From an uncultured Sulfolobales archaeon (GTDB lineage Archaea; Thermoproteota; Thermoprotei_A; Sulfolobales; NBVN01), in NCBI GenBank assembly GCA_938083005.1, contig CALKCU010000044.1:1-37028 (forward strand): 37,028 nucleotides of DNA. Direction: 5' to 3'. The notes under the pieces were generated by a model. It saw only the letters and a list, made by a program, of their open reading frames with translations. It was not told the origin of the DNA and ran no database searches. Within the stretch, counting starts at the first letter, position 1, and every line of letters begins with the position of its first letter. Shown piece after piece: positions 23,146 through 30,654 of the stretch. Both the position numbers and the translations under genes were made by a program.

Positions 23146-23562
23146 CTACTCTACGAATATATCCTTTCTCACATGCTTCCTTACGAACTTGCCTTCCGAG
23201 GGGAGCCCCAGCTCCTCCTTTTCGAGCTCGTCGAAGAAGTCCTCGCCCTCCTTGAACTTCGTAGTGAGAGCGCAGCTACCGTTCGGTAGAAGTGCCCTCC
23301 TCTCGCAGTAGGCGAACTGGCAGTTGTAGCCTATACACTGGTCCCCGGTTAGTCTGCACATAGCGACCTTCTGAGTGTACCCCTTGATAACCCTCGTGGA
23401 TAACACTAGGGCGTTCTTGGCGCACCTGAAGAGGGGGCAGAGGTTGTTGCACATCTTACCTAGGGGCTTGGGCTCGGCAAACTCCCTCTCCCTGAACCCG
23501 TGCCTCGGATAGAACTCTCGCCTATCCGGGTTTTTCGACACCGGGTTTTTACCCGTATGCAT
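23146..23562 (-). CDS. Eight-cysteine protein, probably metal- or Fe-S-binding, function unknown
   Basis: This 138-residue protein contains eight cysteines at 38, 42, 47, 69, 76, 81, 86 and 97 (CNNLCPLFRC, then CRLTGDQCIGYNCQFAYC), and a charged C-terminal third rich in Phe, Glu and Lys. The number and clustering suggest one or two Fe-S clusters or zinc sites, but the spacing is not a ferredoxin (no Cys-x2-Cys-x2-Cys). I recognise no family. The transcript is expected from a TATA box (GCTTAATTAGG, 23575-23584) and would be leaderless. It lies directly upstream of the Ldh-type dehydrogenase on the same strand, whose promoter sits inside its 3' end, so the two may be partly co-expressed. Confidence 0.65.
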   Translation of the reverse strand: MHTGKNPVSKNPDRREFYPRHGFREREFAEPKPLGKMCNNLCPLFRCAKNALVLSTRVIKGYTQKVAMCRLTGDQCIGYNCQFAYCERRALLPNGSCALTTKFKEGEDFFDELEKEELGLPSEGKFVRKHVRKDIFVE

Positions 23563-23574
23563 GTTTCCGCAGAC

Positions 23575-23584
23575 CTAATTAAGC
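23575..23584 (-). promoter_or_regulatory. TATA box of the eight-cysteine gene
   Basis: Read leftwards GCTTAATTAGG, about 20 bases before the ATG at 23562. Confidence 0.45.
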
Positions 23585-23670
23585 TTTGCACGATTGCCGT
23601 GTGGATGGCGGGGTTGCGAAAACCCTCCGCGGCTCCCGCGTGCGCGGAGAGCGGGTCCGCAGCTCCAGAC

Positions 23671-23680
23671 CATTAAAAAG
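23671..23680 (+). promoter_or_regulatory. TATA box of dtdA
   Basis: CATTAAAAAG predicts a transcript from about 23702. This rules out starts upstream of that and supports the TTG at 23714 or the GTG at 23726. Confidence 0.45.
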
Positions 23681-23713
23681 CCCGGCGGGCTAAAGCCGCG
23701 GGGCTCGGGAGGT

Positions 23714-24556
23714 TTGAGAACGGTCGTGGTGGCCTACAGTGTCTCGGACGCCGCTGGCAGGGGCATCGCTCTCGAGATGGCCAGGCTAACCCGATGCCGG
23801 AGCGTCGCGCTGGGGGAGTGCTCGGAGGCTTGCGTCGCCGAGGTGGGAGCTCGTAGATTGACGATAGCCGGCTTCAGCGAGGACGTTCTCTACTTCAGCT
23901 TCCTCGACGAAATCTTCGACGCTGACTTCTTCATCGTCGTGTCAAGGCATAGCGCCGCCTCGGGCGTTAAGTCCCTCACGGTTCACCATACCGGGAACCC
24001 GACGGCCAGAGCCGAGTACGGGGGTAGACCCAGGGAGCTCTCGGTGGCCAATCCACCGATATCTCTATCGATACTACGGAACATAGGTGAGATATCCAGG
24101 GATCGGGGGATCAGGGAGGTCGAGGTGACGTACGAGGTCACTCACCACGGACCTACGGAGGTCGGAAAGCCTCTAAGCTTCGCCGAGATAGGCTCCACGG
24201 CCGCTGAATGGGCCCATAAGCCCTACCAGGAGGTCCTAGCCGAGGCGGTCCTCAAGGCCATCGCCGAGCCTCCTCCCGGCTGCATTCCCTCGGTGGGCGT
24301 GGGCGGGGGACACTACGCGCAGCAGTTTACTCAGAGAGCCCTCAGGCTGGGCGAGTGTTACGGACACATAATATCGAGGCATGTGATCAAGGAGCTCCGC
24401 GACCACCCAGAGCTCTTGGAGCTTGTTCTGAGGGAGGCCGTGCTGAAGTCGAGCGTCCCGATTAAGAGGATCGTTCTGGAGGGGAAGATGCCCGCCTACG
24501 TAAAGCGCGCCGCGAGCGCGGTCTCCAGCGCGTACGGTCTGGAGCTCGTGGAGTAG
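23714..24556 (+). CDS. dtdA: D-aminoacyl-tRNA deacylase, archaeal type (DTD2)
   Basis: About 280 residues. It removes D-amino acids from mischarged tRNA and, in related organisms, glyoxylate adducts, acting as a translation quality-control enzyme. Archaeal DtdA hallmarks are present: SRHSAASGVKSLTVHHTGNP, VTYEVTHHGP, SFAEIGSTAAEWAH and GGGHYAQQFTQRAL, followed by ISRHVIKEL. These histidines and glutamates line the active site. The reading frame is open further left, but the promoter at 23671-23680 and the family length favour TTG 23714; GTG 23726 is the alternative. It is followed after 46 bases by a DNA repair glycosylase, with which it may share a transcript. Confidence 0.93.
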   Translation: MRTVVVAYSVSDAAGRGIALEMARLTRCRSVALGECSEACVAEVGARRLTIAGFSEDVLYFSFLDEIFDADFFIVVSRHSAASGVKSLTVHHTGNPTARAEYGGRPRELSVANPPISLSILRNIGEISRDRGIREVEVTYEVTHHGPTEVGKPLSFAEIGSTAAEWAHKPYQEVLAEAVLKAIAEPPPGCIPSVGVGGGHYAQQFTQRALRLGECYGHIISRHVIKELRDHPELLELVLREAVLKSSVPIKRIVLEGKMPAYVKRAASAVSSAYGLELVE

Positions 24557-24602
24557 CGAGGCTATTACCCCCGCGCGCAAGCACGACCTGGTAGCGGTAT
24601 CG

Positions 24603-25241
24603 ATGGACGTAGAGTCGGAGTGGAATGGGATAAAGGCGGAGATACTGGCGTGCTCTCGGTGCCCCCTCTCCAAGTTCAGGACCAGAGCTGTCCCGGGGGA
24701 GGGGAACATCCGCTCCAGCGTGATGCTCTTGGGAGAGGCCCCGGGAAAGTCTGAGGACGAGGAGGGCAGACCGTTCGTGGGAGCCGCCGGAAGGCTCCTC
24801 AACAGGCTGATCGAGGAGGTAGGCATGAGGAGAGAGGACTTCTTCATAACCAACGTGGTCAAGTGCAGACCTCCCAACAACAGAGAGCCTAGACCGGACG
24901 AGATACTAGCGTGTTCATACTTTACGGACAGGGTGATCTCTCTAATGAACCCCAAGGCCATCGTCGCTCTGGGCAACTACGCGGGTTACTACCTCTTCGA
25001 GCTCAGGGGAGGCGCCAGGTGGCTCGGGGTAACGAGGATGAGGGGGAGGACCTACAGGTTGCCCGTCCTGGGGTCCACGAGGTTGTTGATACCGACGTAC
25101 CACCCCGCGGCGGCTCTCTACAACCCGCAGCTCTACGAGACCATGCTCGAGGACTTCAGGTTGCTTAAGAAGGTTGTAGAAGCTTTAGAAAGTGGGACTG
25201 GACTGCTCAGGTTTGTTAGGCCCGGGGGACGAGCGGGTTGA
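24603..25241 (+). CDS. udg: Uracil-DNA glycosylase, family 4 (Fe-S)
   Basis: This 212-residue enzyme excises uracil from DNA after cytosine deamination, an important task at high temperature. The four cysteine ligands of the 4Fe-4S cluster are present: C17-x2-C20 and C88 ... C104. The uracil-binding motif GEAPGKSEDEEGRPFVG (E45 in the motif) and the C-terminal HPAAAL motif (IPTYHPAAALYNP) are typical of thermophilic family 4 enzymes. Length is normal. It starts at ATG 24603 after dtdA. Its TGA stop overlaps the TTG start of the next gene by four bases, so the two are translationally coupled. Confidence 0.96.
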   Translation: MDVESEWNGIKAEILACSRCPLSKFRTRAVPGEGNIRSSVMLLGEAPGKSEDEEGRPFVGAAGRLLNRLIEEVGMRREDFFITNVVKCRPPNNREPRPDEILACSYFTDRVISLMNPKAIVALGNYAGYYLFELRGGARWLGVTRMRGRTYRLPVLGSTRLLIPTYHPAAALYNPQLYETMLEDFRLLKKVVEALESGTGLLRFVRPGGRAG

Positions 25242-25708
25242 GCCAGGATAGGGTAGCCAAGTACCTGGAGGAGAGGATCAGGGAGCTGGAGAGGAGGATC
25301 AGGGAGCTGACCGAGGAGCTCGAGATACTTAAGCAGCTAGCCTCGTCTCTCAACACCATGAGGCGTAGGGCGCAGGCGGAATCGCACGGCGAGGACTCTA
25401 AGGTGCTTCAGCAGGAGAAGGTTAGGGTGGTCTATGCGGAGGACGAAATAATAGCGAACGAGGTCATATCTGAGGACGCTGTCAAGGTAGTCCTCAGGAG
25501 CGGGATAAAGTCTAGCGACAGGGTGGTGGAGAACTTCCTGCTCAAGATCCTGGAGGAGCTGAGGGAGAAGGGAGACCTGAGGGACTATAGGCTACGGGAG
25601 AGCGGTGGGTACATAACCCAGATAGACCTCCTCGGCCCGACGCCTATGGCGCTGAGACAGATCGAGATAGCGCTGAAGTACGTCTGGAGCAAGCACGTCT
25701 CCGGCTAG
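25238..25708 (+). CDS. Coiled-coil protein coupled to uracil-DNA glycosylase
   Basis: This 156-residue protein starts at TTG 25238, overlapping the udg stop by four bases. The N-terminal 35 residues form a heptad coiled coil (LEERIRELERRIRELTEELEILKQL), followed by a charged linker. The C-terminal 90 residues form an alpha/beta domain (RVVYAEDEIIANEVISEDAVKVVLRSGI ... IDLLGPTPMALRQIEIALKYVW). I recognise no catalytic motif; the C-terminal part resembles an RNA/DNA-binding or dimerisation fold but I cannot name it. Coupling to udg suggests a role in repair or simple co-expression. Confidence 0.65.
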   Translation: MSQDRVAKYLEERIRELERRIRELTEELEILKQLASSLNTMRRRAQAESHGEDSKVLQQEKVRVVYAEDEIIANEVISEDAVKVVLRSGIKSSDRVVENFLLKILEELREKGDLRDYRLRESGGYITQIDLLGPTPMALRQIEIALKYVWSKHVSG

Positions 25709-25765
25709 TGCTGCGAGCTCCGGGTCTCGTAGAGACCGTGGAGAGGCTCGGCTCGCCGTCCCTGC

Positions 25766-27118
25766 TTACGAGACCGAAAGCTCCGCGTCTCTCTTAGCGA
25801 CGACGTATGCCGAGATCAGCGAGAGCACGGCGGAGGGAGCCGCTGCCACGGTAACGGGTTCACCGGTGTAGGGACCCGTCGAGGTTATAGAGAAATCGAA
25901 GTCCGCGGGCACCTCCCTGACGACGACGTGTGCGTACGTGGGTACGATCTCTACTACCCGAGTGCGCATGAGGCCTCCGATCGCTCGCACGACTCCTCTA
26001 TCATCGTACGTGGCGCTAAAGAACAGTATCACCGGGACCCTCCGGCTTATCCCGTAGGCCTCGACCCGGATTTCGACCTCTCCCTCGAGGGGCTTTTGGC
26101 GGAAGTCCAGCGACTCGCGCGCCAGCTCCTGGTTTACGAGTACTCCCATCTTGTGCAGCCTCGTCAGCACGATGGTCGTTTCCGCGGTCGCAGCCCCGCT
26201 GTAGCTGTAGCTACCGTCGGACGAAACCCTGAGCAGCACCACGTCGGTGCGTCCATCTACGCTCACGTCCCCCCTGTAGACGGCTACCTGAGCGACGTCA
26301 GTCCCGGCGGAGTAGTAGAGCAGAGATAAAGCCATCACTACCATGAGCGAGGCTAAAACGAGCTTCGTGAAGAGCCCCAAGCCCTCGCGGTACCTTCCAA
26401 AGACTATGTACCCGAAGGAGGACAACCATCTAAACGCTCTCAACTCCGCGACCTTGCTTCTGCCGAGGGCCCACGCCACGAATATGCCCGTGACGAACCC
26501 CCCCGCGTGCGCGAAGAACGCCACTCCGCCGACCCTCATGTATCCGTAGAGTACCTGGAGGGCGAACCAGAAGGCCAGGTAGGCGGAGGCTCTGACAGTG
26601 AAGCAGAACGGCAGGAGGAGCACTGGGAAGCATGCTACGAGAGAAGTCCCCGGGAAGAACATTAGGTAGGCCCCCAGGACGCCGCTGATAGCTCCCGAGG
26701 CTCCGACGGCCGGGATCGCCAGCGCCTCTAGGCCCGACACCGGTACGGAGGCCGTGTGGAAGAGTGCTGCTCCCAACCCGGAGACTAGGTAAAGTAGCAG
26801 AAACCTGCGGGAGCCGACCAAGTCCTCGACCCCCCTGCCGAATACGTAGAGGAAGTACATGTTGAAGAGCAGGTGCAGTATGTCGGCGTGGAGGAACATT
26901 GATGTGAAGATCCTGGCGACCCCCTCGTACGAGAGGAGGAGCGCCGGTATGTAGCCGTACCTGTAGATATAGCCCTGCGACGCGCGAACGAAATGCTCGG
27001 TGTACGATGTCGCGATGTAGACGACCGCGTTTACGACTACCGTAGCCGCGGTTACTAGAGGAAAGCGTTTCGGTACCGCGCCCCCGAAGACGTAGCCCAA
27101 CGTCGGCACCGCGGTCAA
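25766..27118 (-). CDS. Rhomboid-family intramembrane serine protease with extracytoplasmic C-terminal domain
   Basis: 450 residues. The catalytic dyad of rhomboids is present: S141 in GASGAISG and H204 in HAGG, with HLLFN (H82/N86) before it, forming the membrane active site that cuts transmembrane substrates. The six-helix core spans about residues 20-220. After a linker and a further helix (LTKLVLASLMVVMALSLLYY) comes an approximately 170-residue beta-rich region without Cys, followed by a last hydrophobic segment (SAVLSLISAYVVA) near the C-terminus. This extra domain is larger than usual and probably lies outside the cell. The start is TTG 27118, set by a TATA box at 27138-27147 about 25 bases upstream (leaderless). 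Confidence 0.88.
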   Translation of the reverse strand: MTAVPTLGYVFGGAVPKRFPLVTAATVVVNAVVYIATSYTEHFVRASQGYIYRYGYIPALLLSYEGVARIFTSMFLHADILHLLFNMYFLYVFGRGVEDLVGSRRFLLLYLVSGLGAALFHTASVPVSGLEALAIPAVGASGAISGVLGAYLMFFPGTSLVACFPVLLLPFCFTVRASAYLAFWFALQVLYGYMRVGGVAFFAHAGGFVTGIFVAWALGRSKVAELRAFRWLSSFGYIVFGRYREGLGLFTKLVLASLMVVMALSLLYYSAGTDVAQVAVYRGDVSVDGRTDVVLLRVSSDGSYSYSGAATAETTIVLTRLHKMGVLVNQELARESLDFRQKPLEGEVEIRVEAYGISRRVPVILFFSATYDDRGVVRAIGGLMRTRVVEIVPTYAHVVVREVPADFDFSITSTGPYTGEPVTVAAAPSAVLSLISAYVVAKRDAELSVS

Positions 27119-27137
27119 TCTTCACGCTGTACGTGGG

Positions 27138-27147
27138 AATAAATACC
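27138..27147 (-). promoter_or_regulatory. TATA box of the rhomboid gene
   Basis: Read leftwards GTATTTATTC; about 25 bases before the TTG at 27118, so the mRNA should be leaderless. Confidence 0.5.
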
Positions 27148-27240
27148 CCGCTAACCCTCGGCACGCTCTGAGGTCGCGGCCCAGCGACCTACCGGGGGGG
27201 TTAAAGTATCACGTCATCGGACTCCAGGCGGAGTTCCCGA

Positions 27241-27510
27241 TCAGATACCCACCTCTCCCCGCCTAACCGCCTCTAGGACCTCTCTGGAGATAGTGTAGCA
27301 CCCAACGCCGCGCCTGACTAGACCTAGGGACGTCAGCTTAGCCAGTACTCTGGAGGGGTTCCTGATCCCTAAGGACCTGAGCTCTCTGGACACCAGTATC
27401 TCCCCGACGGACCTGTACTTGACGAAGTACCTCAGAGCCGCGAGCTCCTCGCTGCTCAGGCTCCTCACGATCTCTGTCAGGCTCTCGCGCTCTTCAGTCA
27501 GAGGAAGCAC
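27241..27510 (-). CDS. Small winged-helix protein next to the HhH-GPD-like gene
   Basis: This 89-residue protein is mostly one winged helix: helices ELAALRYFVKYRSVGEILV and RELRSLGIRNPSRVLAKLTSLGLV, then a wing with VRRGVGCYTI. It is probably DNA-binding, or an accessory subunit. Its GTG lies three bases after the stop of the larger gene at 27514, so it is the second gene of a tight operon. Few additional residues surround the fold, so it likely works as a dimer or with its partner. No family name is known to me. Confidence 0.65.
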   Translation of the reverse strand: MLPLTEERESLTEIVRSLSSEELAALRYFVKYRSVGEILVSRELRSLGIRNPSRVLAKLTSLGLVRRGVGCYTISREVLEAVRRGEVGI

Positions 27511-27513
27511 CCG

Positions 27514-28488
27514 CTAATAGTAGAAGGTGTCCACGTAATAATGCTCGGTTATGCCCGAGGCTCTCCCGTAGCTCGGGCAGACCGACGATAGGGGGCAGGA
27601 GCCCGCTCTCTCGCAGACTGGCCCCTCTCTCGTGCAGTACCTCCTGCCGAAGATCCAGAGGAAGTCGTCGAGGCGGTCCGGCTCAATGCCCGATACGCGG
27701 GCGGCGTACTTGTACGCTCTCCTCACGGCTATCCTCAGCTCCACGTCCTCCGCGTCCGTGAACCTTGCTCCGCTTAAGATCTTGCGCATCAGCCAGCCGC
27801 TCGGTTCGACCAGCCCCAGCCTCAGCGCCACCCTGGTCAGGTGGTTATCGACCGGGACCTCCAGGTTCTCCGGGTCCGCCAGTCTAATCAGTCCCCTCCT
27901 TCGGACGAACTTTACGAAGAGGAAAAGCTTCTTCTCGACGGGGTCCGAGTAGGCCTTGAAGACCTTGAAGAGGCTCCCGAGTCCGTGCCCGGTTGGGTGC
28001 CTTATGTAGGACTCCGCGGCCTCGATCAGCTTGGAGACGGAGCCCCCGAAGAACTTGAGGAGCTTCATGCCAGCATCTCGGAGCAGCTCCGCCCTGACTC
28101 CCGGGTCCCATATCGTCTCCCCGCTCTCAGTCCTCAGCCACTCGGCCACTTCTCCCTCGGATATCCGGGCCATAATCTCGGGGCTGAAAAACTCCGGGTC
28201 CTCCGAGTACTTCAGAGCTCCGAGCCGGTAGAGCAGGTCGGCTCCGTGGTAGAGCTCTCCGCCGACGCGTCCCTCGAAGGGCCTAAACCTCGACGTCCTG
28301 TGGTCTATGGCCACCATGAAGAAGAAGTACCTGAGGACCCTCTCCGCCTCATCCCCCCTCGGGGGGTAGTACCGGGGGTCAGTGAAGTCCTCCGAAGAGC
28401 TAGCGACCTCCTCGAACCTCCCCCTTAACGCCATGGCCATCCTCGATACCCTACCGACGCTTAGCCTTAGGGGCAGACCGGGCACCAC
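27514..28488 (-). CDS. Divergent HhH-GPD (endonuclease III-like) Fe-S protein
   Basis: 324 residues. The C-terminal part follows endonuclease III/MutY glycosylases: an HhH-type region ending in VPVDNHLTRVALRLG, where D214 matches the catalytic Asp of (V)DTHV.RV, then IFGRRYC with an Fe-S cluster-like C285-x6-C292-x5-C298-x5-C304. Endonuclease III has x6-x2-x5, so the middle spacing is wider here. The N-terminal 150 residues are unlike known glycosylases and include the histidine-rich HTSRFRPFEGRVGGELYHGADLLYRLGALKY. It is probably a DNA lesion-processing or nucleic acid-binding enzyme of unknown substrate. GTG 28488 is leaderless relative to a TATA box at 28508-28516. Confidence 0.6.
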   Translation of the reverse strand: MVPGLPLRLSVGRVSRMAMALRGRFEEVASSSEDFTDPRYYPPRGDEAERVLRYFFFMVAIDHRTSRFRPFEGRVGGELYHGADLLYRLGALKYSEDPEFFSPEIMARISEGEVAEWLRTESGETIWDPGVRAELLRDAGMKLLKFFGGSVSKLIEAAESYIRHPTGHGLGSLFKVFKAYSDPVEKKLFLFVKFVRRRGLIRLADPENLEVPVDNHLTRVALRLGLVEPSGWLMRKILSGARFTDAEDVELRIAVRRAYKYAARVSGIEPDRLDDFLWIFGRRYCTREGPVCERAGSCPLSSVCPSYGRASGITEHYYVDTFYY

Positions 28489-28507
28489 AGAGAGGTGATT
28501 CCAAGTG

Positions 28508-28517
28508 CTATTAAGAG
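28508..28517. promoter_or_regulatory. TATA element between the HhH-GPD-like and mobB genes
   Basis: CTATTAAGAG reads as a TATA box on both strands. Leftwards it lies about 24 bases before the GTG at 28488. Rightwards it lies about 85 bases before the mobB ATG. Confidence 0.4.
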
Positions 28518-28597
28518 CTCCTAGAGAGCGGCGAGAGCCGCTCCGCGCGGACCCTCTCGGTGATCAAACGTATTTGTCCGCGCTCGCGGTGCGGAGG

Positions 28598-29368
28598 ATG
28601 GGTAGAGCGTTGAGACCCTACGTCGTCAGATTCGTGTCCCGGAGGTCTGGTGCGGGTAAGACTCTCGTGGCCTCCGGTGTGGTCGAGTCCCTGGTTAAGG
28701 CGGGTTACTCCGTTGGAGTCGTGAAGCACTCGCTGAGCGGCGTCGCTCTCGAGGAGAAGGATAGCGCGCGCTTCCTCAGGGCCGGGGCCCCCGAGGTCGT
28801 CGTAGCCTCCAGGGAGCTCGTTCTGCACTACAGCAGGACGCTAGTCGACGACCTCAGCGAGCTCGCGAGCTACGTCGGTAGACCCCTCGTCGTGGTCGAG
28901 GGGTTCAGGGAGGCGAGAGTAGGCGATAGCGTGGTGGTCGTCGAGAGTGTAGAGGAGGCCTCCGAGTCCGTGGACGAGGACGCTATCGCTATAGTGCTGA
29001 GCAGGGAACCGCGGGGACCGGTACCGCACAGCATCGGGAGGGCGCAGGTTTTCTACGTAGATCAGCTCGACGGGCTCGTCAGCTTGATCCTGAAGAGAGC
29101 TGTGGAGCACTACGTCGCGCAGCTGCCGAACCTGAACTGCGGCGCCTGCGGACTGAGCACCTGCGTAGCCCTGGCCCTGAAGATGCTGAGGGGAGAGAGG
29201 GGGGCCTGCCCGCTACTGCTCGGTGTGAGGGTGGTGGTCGACGACCGGGAGATACCCCTCAATCCCTTCGCGAAAAGGGTCGTCAGCTCGGTAGTCGAGG
29301 GGCTGATCGGCTCCCTGAAGGGAGTGCCGCGCGACGCAAAGCGCATCACCATCACGATAGAGAAATAG
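28598..29368 (+). CDS. mobB: MobB-like molybdopterin-guanine dinucleotide protein fused to a 4Fe-4S domain
   Basis: About 257 residues. The N-terminal part is a P-loop GTPase of the MobB type: Walker A S14-RRSGAGKT-22, VGVVKHSLSG (typical MobB V..IKH), DSARFLRAGAPEVVVAS and VVVEGFREA. MobB supports attachment of GMP to molybdopterin for molybdo- and tungstoenzymes. The C-terminal 80 residues carry LNCGACGLSTCVALALKMLRGERGACPLL, the Cys-x2-Cys-x4-Cys-x~16-Cys motif of a small 4Fe-4S domain (PF04060 type) found appended to MobB in some archaea. The frame is open from 28505, but that start would lie on the TATA box; ATG 28598, preceded by GCGGAGG, fits the family N-terminus. GTG 28589 is an alternative. 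Confidence 0.8.
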   Translation: MGRALRPYVVRFVSRRSGAGKTLVASGVVESLVKAGYSVGVVKHSLSGVALEEKDSARFLRAGAPEVVVASRELVLHYSRTLVDDLSELASYVGRPLVVVEGFREARVGDSVVVVESVEEASESVDEDAIAIVLSREPRGPVPHSIGRAQVFYVDQLDGLVSLILKRAVEHYVAQLPNLNCGACGLSTCVALALKMLRGERGACPLLLGVRVVVDDREIPLNPFAKRVVSSVVEGLIGSLKGVPRDAKRITITIEK

Positions 29369-29429
29369 GGGGCCCGGGAGAACCGGAGGAGCTCGCGCCG
29401 GCCCGCGACTGTAGCTCTCGGGAGGGATG

Positions 29430-30218
29430 CTACGGGTAAACCCTTATTTCCCTGTCGCCTACCTTCATGAGCACCTCGAAGTACTCGGCTACCCTCGTGG
29501 AGACTATCTTGGGCTTTAGTACCGCCTCTATCTGAAAGAGGCCGGCGAAGTTGTCCATGTAGACCTCGATGGACACGGGCCTCGAGCTGCCGGCCGAGAT
29601 GTCCACCCTCTTGATGCTGAGCGCGGAGGTGGAGTGCATGTCTATCTTCCCGAGCTTGTAGGGTATTCTAGCTCTGCCCTCCGCCATGTCGGTCCCGTCC
29701 GCCACCTTGACCACTCCAGCCTCAACCGTCAGGGCTTGAGTGTTGGTCTCGGTAGCGTATATCGCGTGGAGTATCTCCTGCCTCATCATCCTCCTCCTCT
29801 TCCCCTCGACTCCGGGTAGCGCGCTAGCTAGCATCCTGTCGACGATGTCCTTGGCGAGTAGGGACCCCAGGTATTCGTGGTTCTCCCTGTGCACCGCGTT
29901 CCCTATGTCGTGGAGGTACGCGGACGCGAGGACTATAAGCATGGCCTCCTCCACGCTCCTCGAGATTCCGACCTCGAGGGAGCTTGGTCTCACGTTCGCC
30001 CTCATCAGTAAGTCGAGTATCTCGAGCGCTGCACCGCTCACTATCCTCGAGTGAACCACTCCGTGGTCGTTGTACCTAAGCCTGCCGACGGCCATGATGT
30101 TGGCCATCTCGACTAGGCTCTGAACCTCCTCGTCCGACTCCAGGAACTCGTAGGCGCTCCTCAGGACGTTGGAGGTCTCGAGAAACTTCCTCACTAACCA
30201 GGGGCTTACCACTACCAT
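29430..30218 (-). CDS. HD-domain phosphohydrolase
   Basis: This 262-residue metal-dependent phosphohydrolase has the HD signature: H56 (NDHGVVHS), H103-D104 (ASAYLHDIGNAVH), H114 (RENHEYLG) and the final D174 (VVKVADGTDM). These five residues bind two metals in the HD superfamily, which hydrolyses cyclic dinucleotides, nucleotides or RNA ends. The protein is larger than many archaeal HD proteins, with a C-terminal 80-residue beta-rich part. Substrate unknown. ATG 30218 is preceded by GGGGTGA with good spacing. There is no TATA element between it and the tRNA-Pro gene 32 bases upstream on the same strand, so it may be co-transcribed with that tRNA. Confidence 0.85.
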   Translation of the reverse strand: MVVVSPWLVRKFLETSNVLRSAYEFLESDEEVQSLVEMANIMAVGRLRYNDHGVVHSRIVSGAALEILDLLMRANVRPSSLEVGISRSVEEAMLIVLASAYLHDIGNAVHRENHEYLGSLLAKDIVDRMLASALPGVEGKRRRMMRQEILHAIYATETNTQALTVEAGVVKVADGTDMAEGRARIPYKLGKIDMHSTSALSIKRVDISAGSSRPVSIEVYMDNFAGLFQIEAVLKPKIVSTRVAEYFEVLMKVGDREIRVYP

Positions 30219-30249
30219 GAACTCACCCCAGACTCCACCCAGGACTTAG

Positions 30250-30339
30250 TGGGGCCGCCGGGATTTGAACCCGGGACCACCAGCGTACCGGCGGGGGACG
30301 TCCCCAGGCTGGCATCCTCCCAAGCTAGACGACGGCCCC
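30250..30339 (-). tRNA. tRNA-Pro (anticodon GGG) with a 16-nt intron
   Basis: Read leftwards the sequence folds as a full tRNA: acceptor GGGGCCG pairs with CGGCCCC and A73, D stem GTCT/GGAT, anticodon stem CCAGC/GCTGG, and T arm CCGGG-TTCAAAT-CCCGG. CCA is not encoded. The loop between the anticodon stem strands is 23 nt instead of 7. Cutting after position 37 leaves C-U-GGG-G and C38, a normal loop with anticodon GGG. The intron would be 30286-30301 (reads ACGTCCCCCGCCGGTA). Acceptor identity GGGGCCG is typical of archaeal tRNA-Pro. A TATA box (CCTTAAAAGA, about 30362-30372) lies upstream. Confidence 0.9.
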
Positions 30340-30654
30340 GAGCTTAGCTATACTCCGCGGAGTCTTTTAAGGTTTCAATCGATCGCACTTCCACTTACCG
30401 AAGCGCAGAGTCGCGAGAAGTCGTGCCTCCAACGGTCACGCTCGGAGCGCTCCCCGCTAACCGTACCCGGTGAGATTTTCCGTCCGAGAGCCGGCTCTAC
30501 CCGCGAGCGCAGGATCGAGCCTGGGTCGGCGCTGCGGGCCTCTCGCTCGGTGGGGCGGCGTCTCCGCGCGTTACAGCGCGGAATCTCTCCTGACGATGGG
30601 GGGACAGGTATTGGAAGGTAATATACTGCCCTAGCGCTAGCTCACGGGGTCCGG
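30340..30654. other. 315-base gap between divergent tRNA-Pro and OPT-like gene promoters
   Basis: At the left the promoter of the minus-strand tRNA (TATA CCTTAAAAG at 30363-30371); at the right GTAATATAC at 30617-30625, the TATA box of the plus-strand transporter gene. Between them is a hairpin CCGCGC-GTTACA-GCGCGG near 30564-30582 and no recognisable gene. Confidence 0.5.
30617..30625 (+). promoter_or_regulatory. TATA box of the OPT-like transporter gene
   Basis: GTAATATAC lies about 33 bases before the TTG start at 30655, giving a very short leader. Confidence 0.45.

Noticed and set aside
23594-23713. Longer N-terminus for dtdA
   Set aside because: The TATA box at 23671-23680 lies within it, and the family N-terminus begins at the RTVVVAYS segment.
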